Assembly (NCBI GenBank): GCA_025800125.1
Contig: JAOXSF010000001.1
Location: 31,294 to 95,293 of the forward strand
Direction of reading: 5' to 3'
Length of the DNA: 64,000 nucleotides
Origin: Marinobacterium sp.
GTDB lineage: Bacteria; Pseudomonadota; Gammaproteobacteria; Pseudomonadales; Balneatricaceae
The translations under genes were made by a program, and so were the position numbers. Numbering within the stretch: position 1 is the first letter of the stretch; each line of letters starts with the position of its first letter. This document shows positions 19,113 to 27,989 of this stretch, piece after piece. The notes beneath the pieces were generated by a model, which saw nothing but the letters and a program-made list of their open reading frames with translations, made no database searches and was not told the DNA's origin.

Positions 19113-20381
19113 TTAGAAATAGCGCTCGACTGTCAGTTGCAGATGATCATCCTGGCGGAAGGCATAGCCTGGGTCTACAGGTGTATCCGAGCTGAAGAAG
19201 CGGCCGTCCAGACTGATTTTCCAGTTATCGCCCACCCGGCGGCTGGCTTCAACAAGCAGACTGGTACTGTCATGGTCAAGGTCATGACTGATGCCTGCCA
19301 GCAGCTCGCTGCTTTCGGCATCATTCAGAGTCAGCCGGCCACCCATGAACAGGTCATTCTGGCTGATACCGCCGCGCTCGTCCCGTTCATCCCAGCCGTA
19401 CTCCAGTAATACACCCAGGTCAGCGGCACTGTCCTTCAGACCGTAGAAGGTGTATTCAAACCCGCCCTGGGCAGCGAGAAATTCGTCGCTGTCACTGTCA
19501 CGCCAGATCGCTTCAAATTTCCACAGCCAGCTGTCAACGGTGGCCTGAACATCAACGCCGAACTGATCCATCTGTTCGTAAAACGGGCTCAGTACCAGGC
19601 TGCCATTGCGGTTAACCGGTGTCAGAATCGGGTCGCGGTTGGTACCGTGGAACCAGTAGGCCCCCAGATCATACACATCCACTGAGTGACTCCAGCGAAC
19701 CGCAGCATCCAGATGTTTATCCCCCGCCCCTGACTGGTAGCGGGCGCGGTTGGTATCGACGACCAGCCCGCTGCGCAGGCGTCCGTCAGCGCCGGGGAAG
19801 GTGCGTTCACGGAAACCTGGCAGCAGGAACAGATCGACGATGCCCCAGTCCCGCACCAGTGACAGGTTCACCATCAGTTGGCCCAGTTTGTCTTCGCCGT
19901 CAAAGTCTTCCACGTTATCGGTCTGGTTGATTACATCTACCAGGTGCTGGAACTCGGTTACCCCCCAGAATACCTTGCGGATGCCGGTGCGCAGCTCCCA
20001 GTCATCACCGACGTGAATCCAGCTTAGCTCACGAATATCACCGTGGCTGCGCTCGTCGTCGTGCTCATCAATACGCAGAAATGGCGTAAAGGTGAGGCTG
20101 TCCAGACCGTCATTCCACTCCCAGTAGAACTCTGGCTCGACACTGAAAGAGAGGTTGCTGTCCTGATCCTGACCAGAAAACTGCGCGTCCTGAGTAAAAG
20201 CGCGCAACTCGGCCGTAACCTTACCTGATAGCTCCAGCTCGTTTACCTCCGCCTGCGCCAGCCCGGGCAGGGCAGCCAGAGTGACTGCCAGCAGGATTGT
20301 GCCCAAGCGCCTGTGCAACCTGTTGTGGGAGCGTTTGCGCAGATTGTTATGCAGATTGTTGTGCAGATTGTTATGACGCAT
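19113..20381 (-). CDS. Outer-membrane beta-barrel protein of an RND/LolA-like operon
   Basis: The 422-residue protein has a basic, His/Asn-rich N-terminus, a signal peptide ending in GLAQA, and a long alternating aromatic/polar pattern of beta strands that ends in VERYF, a C-terminal aromatic typical of outer-membrane barrels. Similar genes often sit beside an MMPL/RND transporter and an outer-membrane lipoprotein-sorting (LolA-like) protein, as here. A role in export or surface placement of a hydrophobic compound is inferred. The HNNL repeat near residue 3 comes from three 12-bp repeats. The ATG at 20381 is one base past the upstream gene; a GTG at 20393 would overlap it. Confidence 0.7.
   Translation of the reverse strand: MRHNNLHNNLHNNLRKRSHNRLHRRLGTILLAVTLAALPGLAQAEVNELELSGKVTAELRAFTQDAQFSGQDQDSNLSFSVEPEFYWEWNDGLDSLTFTPFLRIDEHDDERSHGDIRELSWIHVGDDWELRTGIRKVFWGVTEFQHLVDVINQTDNVEDFDGEDKLGQLMVNLSLVRDWGIVDLFLLPGFRERTFPGADGRLRSGLVVDTNRARYQSGAGDKHLDAAVRWSHSVDVYDLGAYWFHGTNRDPILTPVNRNGSLVLSPFYEQMDQFGVDVQATVDSWLWKFEAIWRDSDSDEFLAAQGGFEYTFYGLKDSAADLGVLLEYGWDERDERGGISQNDLFMGGRLTLNDAESSELLAGISHDLDHDSTSLLVEASRRVGDNWKISLDGRFFSSDTPVDPGYAFRQDDHLQLTVERYF
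20340..20375. repeat. Three tandem 12-bp units inside the barrel gene
   Basis: CAGATTGTTATG is present three times (one base changed in the middle copy) and encodes HNNL HNNL HNNL at the start of the barrel protein. Being a multiple of three, the expansion keeps the frame. Confidence 0.92.
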
Positions 20382-20382
20382 G

Positions 20383-21198
20383 TTAACGGGCACGTTTCAG
20401 GGTGTTCTTGTTGAAATCCTTATCCTGTAAGCCGGTCTGGAAACGGTAATTGCTCCAGATCAGATCGGTGCTCTTACCGGTCTGGTGGTTTACTACCTGT
20501 TGCAGGTCAGCACGCCAGTATTTGTCCAGATACTGCTTGTAGCCGCTAAATTCCAGGGTTTTCAGGCGACTGTCTTTGCGGTCATAGAATTCCACTTTCC
20601 AGATACGGTATTCCTGATCGTCCATCCACACCTGGCGGCGGGTGTAGCCGGAATTTTTGTCAACCGGGTACTGTTCAACCACGAAGCAGTTCAGCCCGTC
20701 GCTGCAGCCTTCATCCTTGATATATTTATAGGTGTACTTCTCGATCTCGAAGGAGCTGAGATCTTCATAGGCAAATTCGGACCCCATAAACGGGCCAGAC
20801 TTGTTGCGTGAAGCGATACGTTTTACCCGCTTCAGCGCAGGCAGATAGAGCCACTGATCATCTGCGCCAACAGCGTGGGAAAAGCTGAGAAAGTTGGTGC
20901 CTTTTACATCGCGGGGTTTGTCGAACATGGTCAGGCTCTTATCGCCATCACCTTTCACCTCGAGTGATTTCATGCGAATCTCACGGGTACTTTCCTGGCC
21001 CTGGCGGTTACGCAGTACCATTTTCATCTCTGCCTGCATATCTCCCCAGCCTTCATCACGGGCTTTGGCTTCTTTGGATATTGCCAGGCCTTTCTCTTCA
21101 GCACTCTGTGCCAGGGCAGTCTGTGACACCGTCAGCAGTGGCGTTGCCATCATTGCCGCGGCCAGCAGTGTATTAAGCGGTTTCTTCAGCGGGTTCAT
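20383..21198 (-). CDS. Periplasmic outer-membrane lipoprotein-sorting (LolA-like) protein
   Basis: The 271-residue product starts MNPLKKPLN at 21198 with AAGGA upstream and has a signal peptide ending at ALAQS. The mature part follows the LolA-like half-barrel family that accompanies RND transporters, with GTNFLSFSHAVGADDQWLYL, FMGSEFAYEDLSSF and KNSGYTRRQVWMD blocks. Two Cys residues (EGCSDGLNCF) could form a disulphide. The start lies inside the end of the transporter gene (26-base overlap), and the barrel gene follows at once, so the three are one operon. By analogy it may carry a lipid-like substrate between the transporter and the outer membrane. Confidence 0.8.
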   Translation of the reverse strand: MNPLKKPLNTLLAAAMMATPLLTVSQTALAQSAEEKGLAISKEAKARDEGWGDMQAEMKMVLRNRQGQESTREIRMKSLEVKGDGDKSLTMFDKPRDVKGTNFLSFSHAVGADDQWLYLPALKRVKRIASRNKSGPFMGSEFAYEDLSSFEIEKYTYKYIKDEGCSDGLNCFVVEQYPVDKNSGYTRRQVWMDDQEYRIWKVEFYDRKDSRLKTLEFSGYKQYLDKYWRADLQQVVNHQTGKSTDLIWSNYRFQTGLQDKDFNKNTLKRAR

Positions 21199-23644
21199 TG
21201 GTCTGTCCTTTCTTATCTTTTGCAGGGGCGGTGTTCTGTTCAGTGGTAGTGCCTGCGGCCAGCTTTGCAGTCCCTGATATAGTCTGGCGGCAGTGACCGG
21301 ATGCTGGCTCCAGCGCGTCGCTCTGGTTAGCCGTCTGATCATCTGAGGGGGGCAGATCAGCAGGCTGGCCCTGGTCCAGTTTCATCAGTAATGGTGGCAG
21401 GAACAGGAAGTCGACAATCAGTGCGATCAGAATGGTCAGTGCGGTCAGCAGGCCCATGTCGGCGTTGAGCTTGAAGCTGGACTGGGCCAGTACCATAAAG
21501 CCTGCTACCAGTACCAGAGTGGTGACCCAGAGTGCGCGACCAACAGAGCCAAAGGCATAGCCCACGGCGGCTACGCTATCTTTACCACGGTCACGGCGAG
21601 CATGCAGGTATTTACTGAGGAAATGGACGGTGTCATCTACCACGATACCCAGTGTCATACCGGCGACAACAGACAGTGCCAGTCCGACCTGACCATCAAT
21701 CAGATACCAGAGGCCAAAACCCATGGCCGCAGGTGCCAGATTGGGGATCAGACTGATCAGGCCAAAGCGCACCGAACGCAGCGCGATACCCAGCAATACC
21801 GAGATCAGTACCAGCGCGCTGGCAATGCCGATCAGCATGCTCTGGATGTTGCGCTGGCTGATATGGGAGAACATCAGGCTCGGGCTGGCGACATCGGCTT
21901 TATACAATGGCGCATGCTGACGGAACCAGGTGTGGATACGCTCCTCAATCATGATCAGCTCATTGCTGGTCATATTCTGCAGGGTGACGATCACCCGTGT
22001 GGCTGATTTATCAACATTGAGCTGGTTATTGAGGTCCAGACCATACGGCAGTGACATCTCATACAGCAGCAGGTACTGGGCTGACAGCTCCTGATCATCT
22101 GGCAAGCGATAATAACTGTCATCGTCACCGTGCATGTTTTTGTTCAGGCGTTTCAGGGTATCAGACAGGGTGTTGACATGATCTACTTCCGGCTGCGCGC
22201 GTAGCCAGTCGCTGAATGTGCCCAGAGCCTTGAGAAACGCCGGGTTATTGATACCGCTTTCTTCACCAGTGTCGACGGCGATTTCCAGTGTGGTCATACC
22301 GGACATGTTGTCCTGCATGAAGTCGGTGGCCTGACGGAAAGGTACGCTGGTATCAAAGTATTTGACGAAATCATCGTTCAGGGTGTTCTGGGGCAGGAAA
22401 GTAATCAATGCGACCATCACCACACTCATACCCGGCAGCAGAATACGACATTTGCTGATGACGAACTCGGAAATTCGCTGCATCAGATCGCTGTTACCCT
22501 CTTCAATCTGTTTCACCCGGATAGGTAGCAGCATCAGCATGGCCGGGAATACGGTGATTGAGAAGACAAACGCCAGCATCACGCCAATGGCAACCATATT
22601 ACCCAGGTCACGGAATGGCGGTGAGTCGGAGAAGTTCATGCTCAGGAAGCCGATTGCTGTGGTGATACTGGTCAGCAGAATTGGCTGGAAGTTGATCTTC
22701 AGACTGTCCAGAATGGCTTTACGTTTCTCCACGCCGTGGCGCATTTCATAGAACATGGTGGTCAGAATGTGGATACAGTCAGCCACCGCTAGAGTCAGAA
22801 TCATGGTGGGTGCGCTGGCACTTGGGCCGGTCAGGAAGAAGCCCATCCAGCCTGCCAGCCCCATAGTACCGGCAATAGAAAAGGCGATGATGATGACCGT
22901 TGCAAAGGTGCCGCTGAAAGTGCGCAGCATCAGAATCATGGCCAGAATCACCATGCCGAACATCAGTGGTACCAGCGTGGCATTGTCGTTCAGGGATGAC
23001 TCGGCAAAACTGCTGTTCATCATCACCATGCCGGACAGATAGAGCTTGATACCCGGATTGGCTGCTTCAAAATCTGCCTGTATCGCACGCACTTTGGCGG
23101 TGACCTGCGGTACTTCTACCACCGGATTCTCGCCAGGGAGCTGCACGGTCACATTGACTACGGTGACATGGGCTTGGGGTGAAATCAGCTTTTTGTACAG
23201 TTGTGGCTCGGACAGGGCAATCTGCTGCAAGCCTGGCATATCGGCATCATTGATGGCGGCCGGGTTCAGTATCAGGTCTTCTACAATCATGTCATCTTCT
23301 TCAGCGCGGGTGTGCTGGAAGTTGGTGATTGAGTCAACGCGGGTAGAAAAAGGCACCTGCCAGCTTTCGTCGGTCAACTGGTAGATAGCCGTCAGGGTGT
23401 CTGGCGTAAAGACTTTGCCGTCATCCGGGACGACGATAAAGGCAACATTATCGCTCTTGCTGTAGACCTTCTGCATGGCCTCAAACGCATTGAGCTGTGG
23501 GTTTTCTTCCGAGAAAAATACCCGGTAGTCAGATTTGAATACCAGTTTCTGGGCCCCTGCGGCAGCAGCGACGACCAGAACCAGGCTGAGCAGAATCACC
23601 AGAACAGGGTGATCCAGTGCGGTGCGGAACAGTCTATTTCTCAT
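21173..23644 (-). CDS. RND-superfamily (MMPL) transporter
   Basis: The 823-residue transporter has the two-fold RND layout: one helix, a large periplasmic loop, five to six helices, then a repeat of the same. The Asp-containing fourth helices read LTLAVADCIHILTTMF in the first half and TLGIVVDDTVHFLSKYL in the second, and these acidic residues carry the proton relay. It is of the HpnN/MMPL type rather than AcrB, with no adjacent membrane-fusion protein. The last 65 residues are a polar cytoplasmic tail. It is the first gene of the operon, and two palindromes of TetR type lie just upstream. Confidence 0.88.
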   Translation of the reverse strand: MRNRLFRTALDHPVLVILLSLVLVVAAAAGAQKLVFKSDYRVFFSEENPQLNAFEAMQKVYSKSDNVAFIVVPDDGKVFTPDTLTAIYQLTDESWQVPFSTRVDSITNFQHTRAEEDDMIVEDLILNPAAINDADMPGLQQIALSEPQLYKKLISPQAHVTVVNVTVQLPGENPVVEVPQVTAKVRAIQADFEAANPGIKLYLSGMVMMNSSFAESSLNDNATLVPLMFGMVILAMILMLRTFSGTFATVIIIAFSIAGTMGLAGWMGFFLTGPSASAPTMILTLAVADCIHILTTMFYEMRHGVEKRKAILDSLKINFQPILLTSITTAIGFLSMNFSDSPPFRDLGNMVAIGVMLAFVFSITVFPAMLMLLPIRVKQIEEGNSDLMQRISEFVISKCRILLPGMSVVMVALITFLPQNTLNDDFVKYFDTSVPFRQATDFMQDNMSGMTTLEIAVDTGEESGINNPAFLKALGTFSDWLRAQPEVDHVNTLSDTLKRLNKNMHGDDDSYYRLPDDQELSAQYLLLYEMSLPYGLDLNNQLNVDKSATRVIVTLQNMTSNELIMIEERIHTWFRQHAPLYKADVASPSLMFSHISQRNIQSMLIGIASALVLISVLLGIALRSVRFGLISLIPNLAPAAMGFGLWYLIDGQVGLALSVVAGMTLGIVVDDTVHFLSKYLHARRDRGKDSVAAVGYAFGSVGRALWVTTLVLVAGFMVLAQSSFKLNADMGLLTALTILIALIVDFLFLPPLLMKLDQGQPADLPPSDDQTANQSDALEPASGHCRQTISGTAKLAAGTTTEQNTAPAKDKKGQTNEPAEETA

Positions 23645-23659
23645 TGTCTATTACCGTTT

Positions 23660-23674
23660 ATGACGAATCGTCAT
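23660..23674. promoter_or_regulatory. Putative TetR-type operator 1
   Basis: ATGACG-AAT-CGTCAT is a perfect six-base inverted repeat around three bases, 16 bases before the transporter start. A site with the same core TGACGAA-CGTCA lies exactly 100 bases away at 23760. The nearby TetR-family gene is the natural candidate regulator. Confidence 0.65.
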
Positions 23675-23758
23675 TATGGCGTTATGAAAAAGGTGAAGCC
23701 TGGCCAGCTTCGCCTGATCCTGGTCACTGACAACTGTCAGACAGGGACAGCAGTCAAA

Positions 23759-23775
23759 TTTGACGAAGCGTCAAA
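23759..23775. promoter_or_regulatory. Putative TetR-type operator 2
   Basis: TTTGACG-AAG-CGTCAAA is a perfect seven-base inverted repeat sharing the core of the site at 23660. Both lie in the 460-base region between the transporter gene and the divergent pagL-like gene. Confidence 0.65.
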
Positions 23776-24025
23776 AATAACCTTGCCATTGCGCTGATGC
23801 AAGCTTTGTTGATGCTTTCCTGTAATTTCCTGCTGTTCCGGGTGAGACCTGTCGTTGATGTAGTTTCAGCCGATGTGACGATACTGATATGGCGATGTTG
23901 ATACCATATTTGCGGTGGCACTTGTCTCAGGCTCTGCCAAGCTAAAAGTCAGCGGGTGAGATATGGATCAGCAGGTTTGTAACCGTAGCCTGGTATCGGA
24001 GACGCCAGGCCCTGGAAGATACTTT

Positions 24026-24067
24026 CTGGTGAAAGACATCTGGTGAAAGGCATCTGGTGAAAGACAG
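24026..24067. repeat. Three tandem 14-bp units
   Basis: CTGGTGAAAGACAT occurs three times with one or two substitutions, about 40 bases before the pagL-like gene. Apart from this repeat and the two palindromes, the 23645-24104 gap shows no gene. Confidence 0.9.
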
Positions 24068-24104
24068 GTAACAGGAGGTTCATCAATCGTAACGGGGGTA
24101 GAGA

Positions 24105-24587
24105 ATGGCTTGGAAAATGGCACTGGGGCTTGTACTGACTGGGCTGTTGCTGGTCGGCACGGCACAGGCGCGTTCACTGGAACTGGGAATCGGGGCGATA
24201 GGTGAACGTGACTCTGACACCACAACACTGTTACAGGCAGCACTGGTGTCTGACCCCGTACCCTATCTGGTGGGAATGCAGATACAGGGCGGGCTGCTGC
24301 TGGCGCAGGATGATACGGTCTACCTGCATGGTGGTCTGACCAAAGTATGGGAATTGCCGGGGCGCTGGAGCTGGGGCGGTTCGCTGAGTGCGGGTTTCTA
24401 TCATACCAATGAACCACAGCTGGAGCTGGGGCATGATATTGAGTTCATGACCCGGTTGCACCTGGATTACGAATTATCAATTGATCAGTCCCTACGGCTG
24501 GAGGTTGGGCATCTTTCTAATGCTGATCTGGATGATGAGAACCCCGGCACAGAATTTATTCTGCTGAACTGGCTGATAAGGCTATAG
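24105..24587 (+). CDS. PagL-like lipid A 3-O-deacylase (acyloxyacyl hydrolase)
   Basis: PagL is an outer-membrane barrel enzyme that removes the 3-O acyl chain of lipid A. The 160-residue product has a signal peptide ending in TAQA and then short beta strands. The catalytic site is visible near the C-terminus in GHLSNADLDDENPGTE: His, Ser two residues later and Glu fourteen residues later, the same spacing as His126/Ser128/Glu140 of Pseudomonas PagL. The final strands end LLNWLIRL. It is divergent from the transporter operon, and the intergenic palindromes could control both. An ATG follows a GGGGGTAGAGA leader. Confidence 0.82.
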   Translation: MAWKMALGLVLTGLLLVGTAQARSLELGIGAIGERDSDTTTLLQAALVSDPVPYLVGMQIQGGLLLAQDDTVYLHGGLTKVWELPGRWSWGGSLSAGFYHTNEPQLELGHDIEFMTRLHLDYELSIDQSLRLEVGHLSNADLDDENPGTEFILLNWLIRL

Positions 24588-24659
24588 CCAGACCTGGACG
24601 TTTACTTTGTCAGGCCTGAACTACACCTGATTTGAGCCTCTTTAGCCCTTTGTCTGATC

Positions 24660-25412
24660 TCAGATCTGCAGGGTGTAGCCCTGCTCGGCTAACTGCCGCA
24701 TTTCGTTGCTGAAAACCTCTTCTTTCAGCAACCTGATGATACTGGCGGTACGTTGTGGGTCGGTAGTTGGTTGCCAGTTCAGGCCATCAAACAGCAGGTT
24801 GGCATTGAGTACAATGGTCTGCTCCAGCAGCAGTGATGAGCGGGCACTGCAACGTTCTACCTTGCTGGAGAGCAGGGAGATGGCGCCAAATGCAGAGGAC
24901 CAGAAAGCAAAGGAGACCTGTTCCATATCGCTACCTGGCGGTAATGTCAGTTCGCCGTGCTCAACGCCGGTCGCGATGGCAGCCGCGACCAGTGTCAGTA
25001 GTCGGTTTTCCAGTGCCAGATGAGCCTGTTGCCGCTCTGTTGAGGCTTTGTCGCTGACGGAAGGGGTTTTGGCAGTGATCACCAGCATGAATTTGTCTGG
25101 ATACAGAGTGGCATAGAGCATATAGGCAAAGCCAACGGCCAGCATCCGGTCACGGCTACAGGCGTCAATCTTCAGCGCCCGCTCAAACATGTTGACCAGC
25201 TTCTGCATGCTCTCGTTGCACAACGTGATCAGAAGATCTTCCTTGCTGCTGAAGTGGTTATAAACGGTGCCTTTGGAATAGGGTACCTTGCTGACAACCT
25301 TGTCCATGGTAAGAGCAGTGGCACCAATCTGGTTCAGCAGTTGTTGTGCTGCGTCCAGAATAACCGCTTCGCGTGCTCGCAGGGTGTCTTCATCCAGCAG
25401 TTTCGGGCTCAT
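24660..25412 (-). CDS. TetR-family transcriptional regulator
   Basis: The 250-residue regulator has the N-terminal TetR helix-turn-helix (about 15-60): AAQQLLNQIGATALTMDKV and then SKGTVYNHFSSKEDLL, the family signature. The ligand domain has no recognisable motif and is rather long. It lies next to the pagL-like gene and close to the RND operon, whose upstream palindromes it probably binds as a repressor; this is inferred from position and from the palindrome type. No copy of the palindrome was seen in front of its own gene. Confidence 0.88.
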   Translation of the reverse strand: MSPKLLDEDTLRAREAVILDAAQQLLNQIGATALTMDKVVSKVPYSKGTVYNHFSSKEDLLITLCNESMQKLVNMFERALKIDACSRDRMLAVGFAYMLYATLYPDKFMLVITAKTPSVSDKASTERQQAHLALENRLLTLVAAAIATGVEHGELTLPPGSDMEQVSFAFWSSAFGAISLLSSKVERCSARSSLLLEQTIVLNANLLFDGLNWQPTTDPQRTASIIRLLKEEVFSNEMRQLAEQGYTLQI

Positions 25413-25472
25413 TCTGTACCTGTGATCTATGAACGGTCTTAATTGAAGTTTGAAATTTTCTTAAAGCTTCAG

Positions 25473-25526
25473 GTGCTCTTGAAGCTTAAAGTGCTTTTGA
25501 AGCTTAAAGTGCTCTTGAAGCTTAAA
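25473..25526. repeat. Three tandem 18-bp units
   Basis: GTGCTCTTGAAGCTTAAA occurs three times with one substitution. It lies in the 541-base gap 25413-25953, which contains no convincing gene: the minus-strand frame at 25541-25879 reads through repeats and lacks a ribosome site. Confidence 0.92.
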
Positions 25527-25755
25527 GCCTATCTGAAATTTCAAGCGTAGTGCTTCAACCGCCAGGGCTCAATGATGAGTGTATTTTGTATGGGCTCGTC
25601 TGTCTCCGGGAAAAGTGAGCTGATACACCATGTCAGGAAGCACTGTCCTGCTGTGAAGGTGTGTCCAGGTCCATGTGCCGCCAGTGGGTTCAGCTCCTGA
25701 GCTTCAAGGCAGGAAGGGCGCAAATACTGGCCGCTGGCAACGACGGGGTCAAGTG

Positions 25756-25823
25756 CTTGTGCAAATAGAGTTTGTGTAAGTAGAGGTTGTGTAAGAGAGC
25801 TTGTGCAAAGAGAGACTGTGTAG
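25756..25823. repeat. Degenerate tandem repeat of about 16 bp
   Basis: The pattern CTTGTGCAAATAGAG / TTTGTGTAAGTAGAG / GTTGTGTAAGAGAG / CTTGTGCAAAGAGAG / ACTGTG shows four to five decayed copies of one unit, in the same intergenic region as the 18-bp array. Confidence 0.7.
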
Positions 25824-25953
25824 AACTGTTTGTATAGCAAAGCAGTTATATAAAAACATACGTACAAAAAAGCACACACCCGGCTGGGCGTGTGCTGCAG
25901 GCGATCATTAAGGCATTGGCGGACTGAATGCAGATACCACCGGCTACATGGTA

Positions 25954-27459
25954 TCAGACGACAAAGCTGGAAACCGACGCCCTCAATGTGCCAGACAACT
26001 GGGTGAACTCACGGCTGGCGTAGAATGTCTGCTCGGCATAGGTTGAGGTATGTTCTGCCAGTGCGCTGACCTCAACCAGTTTGCCGCTGACATCATCCGA
26101 AACCTGATTCTGTTGCGTGGTAGTTTCGGCAATCTGCTGATTGGTTTCATTGATTGTCGTAACCGCCAGAGTGATGTCTTCCAGTGCCTGACGGCTCTGG
26201 CCTGCCTGCTCAACGCTGAGACGGGCTGTTTCACGGCTCTGTTCCATCGCCTGTACGGCACGGTTACTGCCGTTTTGCAGGGACTCGATCATCTGGTGAA
26301 TTTCTTCGGTTGATTCCTGAGTGCGTTGTGCCAGTGTGCGTACCTCATCAGCAACGACAGCAAAGCCGCGACCGTTGTCGCCAGCGCGGGCAGCTTCAAT
26401 CGCTGCGTTCAGGGCCAGCAGGTTGGTCTGGTCAGCTATATTACGGATAACATCCAGTACCGAACCAATCTTTTCACTGTCAGAAGCCAGCGCATTGATA
26501 ATATTGGTGGTCTGATCAACTTGCTCCGAAAGCTGCTCAATATTATTGATACTTTTATCCATCACACCGGCACAGGTACGAGCGTCATCTGCAGCCTGCA
26601 AGGCTGCATTAACAGCTTCACCGGAGGCACGGCTGGCGGTGTGGGAGACGGATGTCAGAGTACGGCTAAGATCCTGAATAGACTGTACCAGCGCATTTGC
26701 ATTCTGTTTTTTCTGCTGCATTTCGTCGATATTATCACCGCTCTGCGAGGACAGAGATTCTGCTGAATCATGCAGACGGTCAGACGCTTCACGTGCTTCT
26801 GCTACCACCTTATGAATAGTTTCCATAAAAGTGTTGAAGTTGCGGGCGAAGGGGCTGCGAGCATCGGGCTGACGGAAGGTGACATCCAGTCGTTCGTTAT
26901 TCATCTGCAGATGTGAGGCAATCTGATGCAGCTCAGCGGTTTGTACGGCTTCGCGTTGTGAATTCAGTGCCATCAATACCAGAATCGTGGTCTCGAAAAC
27001 AACATAACCGGCATGAATCATTACTAGATTGAAGCTGGTTTCCGGGAAGACGTAGACACCGTACCCCGCAGCTTGCAGGACATTGAAAATCAGATGATGA
27101 AGCGCAATCACTGTAGCTGCTGTCAGTACAACCATGAAGTCACGGTAATAGAGCAGAAAGGCCAGCAGGCAGAAAATCATGAAATGCATTTCGATCATGC
27201 CGTTGGCCTGATGGATCTGCAAAGCTGAAAAAAGCATCAGGGCGGCTGCGATACTGTGGCGGGTCAGGCGACTTCCTGCCATCTGCATACCCAGCAGTGT
27301 TGGTACCAGAGCGGTAGGTAAGCCGATAATCAGGGCCTCAGCCCAGGTGCCATACCAACTAGCAAATACCAGTGTTACGAATAACAGAAACCAGATTACC
27401 TTGATCATCAGGCGATCAGCCTGGCGGTAATGTTCCAGTAGAAAAGCACGTTCTTTCAT
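25954..27459 (-). CDS. Methyl-accepting chemotaxis protein with histidine-bearing membrane domain (paralogue 1)
   Basis: The 501-residue receptor has no periplasmic sensor. The N-terminal 165 residues form about five to six transmembrane helices with conserved histidines (68, 83, 92, 121, 122, 149) and the blocks [11 protein letters not shown] and [10 protein letters not shown] cytoplasmic linker and a full signalling domain follow, with [20 protein letters not shown] and [19 protein letters not shown]. It aligns without gaps to the 501-residue paralogue at 27990, so the pair arose by duplication. The stimulus is unknown; membrane histidines could hold heme or a metal. It is separated from the paralogue by a 530-base gap with a terminator. 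Confidence 0.9.
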   Translation of the reverse strand: MKERAFLLEHYRQADRLMIKVIWFLLFVTLVFASWYGTWAEALIIGLPTALVPTLLGMQMAGSRLTRHSIAAALMLFSALQIHQANGMIEMHFMIFCLLAFLLYYRDFMVVLTAATVIALHHLIFNVLQAAGYGVYVFPETSFNLVMIHAGYVVFETTILVLMALNSQREAVQTAELHQIASHLQMNNERLDVTFRQPDARSPFARNFNTFMETIHKVVAEAREASDRLHDSAESLSSQSGDNIDEMQQKKQNANALVQSIQDLSRTLTSVSHTASRASGEAVNAALQAADDARTCAGVMDKSINNIEQLSEQVDQTTNIINALASDSEKIGSVLDVIRNIADQTNLLALNAAIEAARAGDNGRGFAVVADEVRTLAQRTQESTEEIHQMIESLQNGSNRAVQAMEQSRETARLSVEQAGQSRQALEDITLAVTTINETNQQIAETTTQQNQVSDDVSGKLVEVSALAEHTSTYAEQTFYASREFTQLSGTLRASVSSFVV

Positions 27460-27989
27460 GAGGGAGGACTCTCCTTATCCCTGTCTGTTCAATTTGCCCG
27501 CTTAATTGGCAAACTGCAGTCCCTGGTAGGTTTTAAACCGTTTTAGTAATCAGAAATCACTGTACTGCCCAGACATAACTGGTCGTAGTTACGATGCTGC
27601 AGCCCGAAGATATGGCCGACTACCTGATATATGGCCTGCTTCTGATAGTAGAAAGATCGATCTGTCCCGGACCGTCCAATCAGATATTGTTGTGGTGAAG
27701 TCTGGATATATCTGATGATCTTTAATGATCATATAGGTAAGAGCTGAGCGGCTGCTAAAATAAACTCAAAGCAGAATCTATGCAACTACGCAATTGAAAA
27801 AAATTGCAACTATTAAAATTAGGAGATATTCACAGCTTGTCACGGGGGAGTATTTTGCAGTGTATGATCAGAAAAAATATTACATAGAATACGGAAAAAG
27901 GCCTGTATAAAAACAGGCCTTTTTATGTTTAAAGCGTAAGATCTGGTTGATCAGGTTTTGTAATAATGAATACGCATTATTTTGAAAGA
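27460..27989. other. Intergenic region between the paired chemoreceptor genes
   Basis: This 530-base stretch should hold the promoter of the chemoreceptor gene ending at 25954. It becomes AT-rich from about 27700, contains the hairpin described separately, and shows no coding sequence. Confidence 0.75.
27895..27924. terminator. Bidirectional Rho-independent terminator
   Basis: The sequence AAAAAGGCCTGT / ACAGGCCTTTTT around a six-base A-rich loop can terminate in both directions. On the minus strand it ends the hypX-chemoreceptor operon. Confidence 0.9.

Noticed and set aside
25541..25879. A 112-codon minus-strand frame before the chemoreceptor
   Set aside because: It reads through degenerate repeats and has no ribosome site or similarity.
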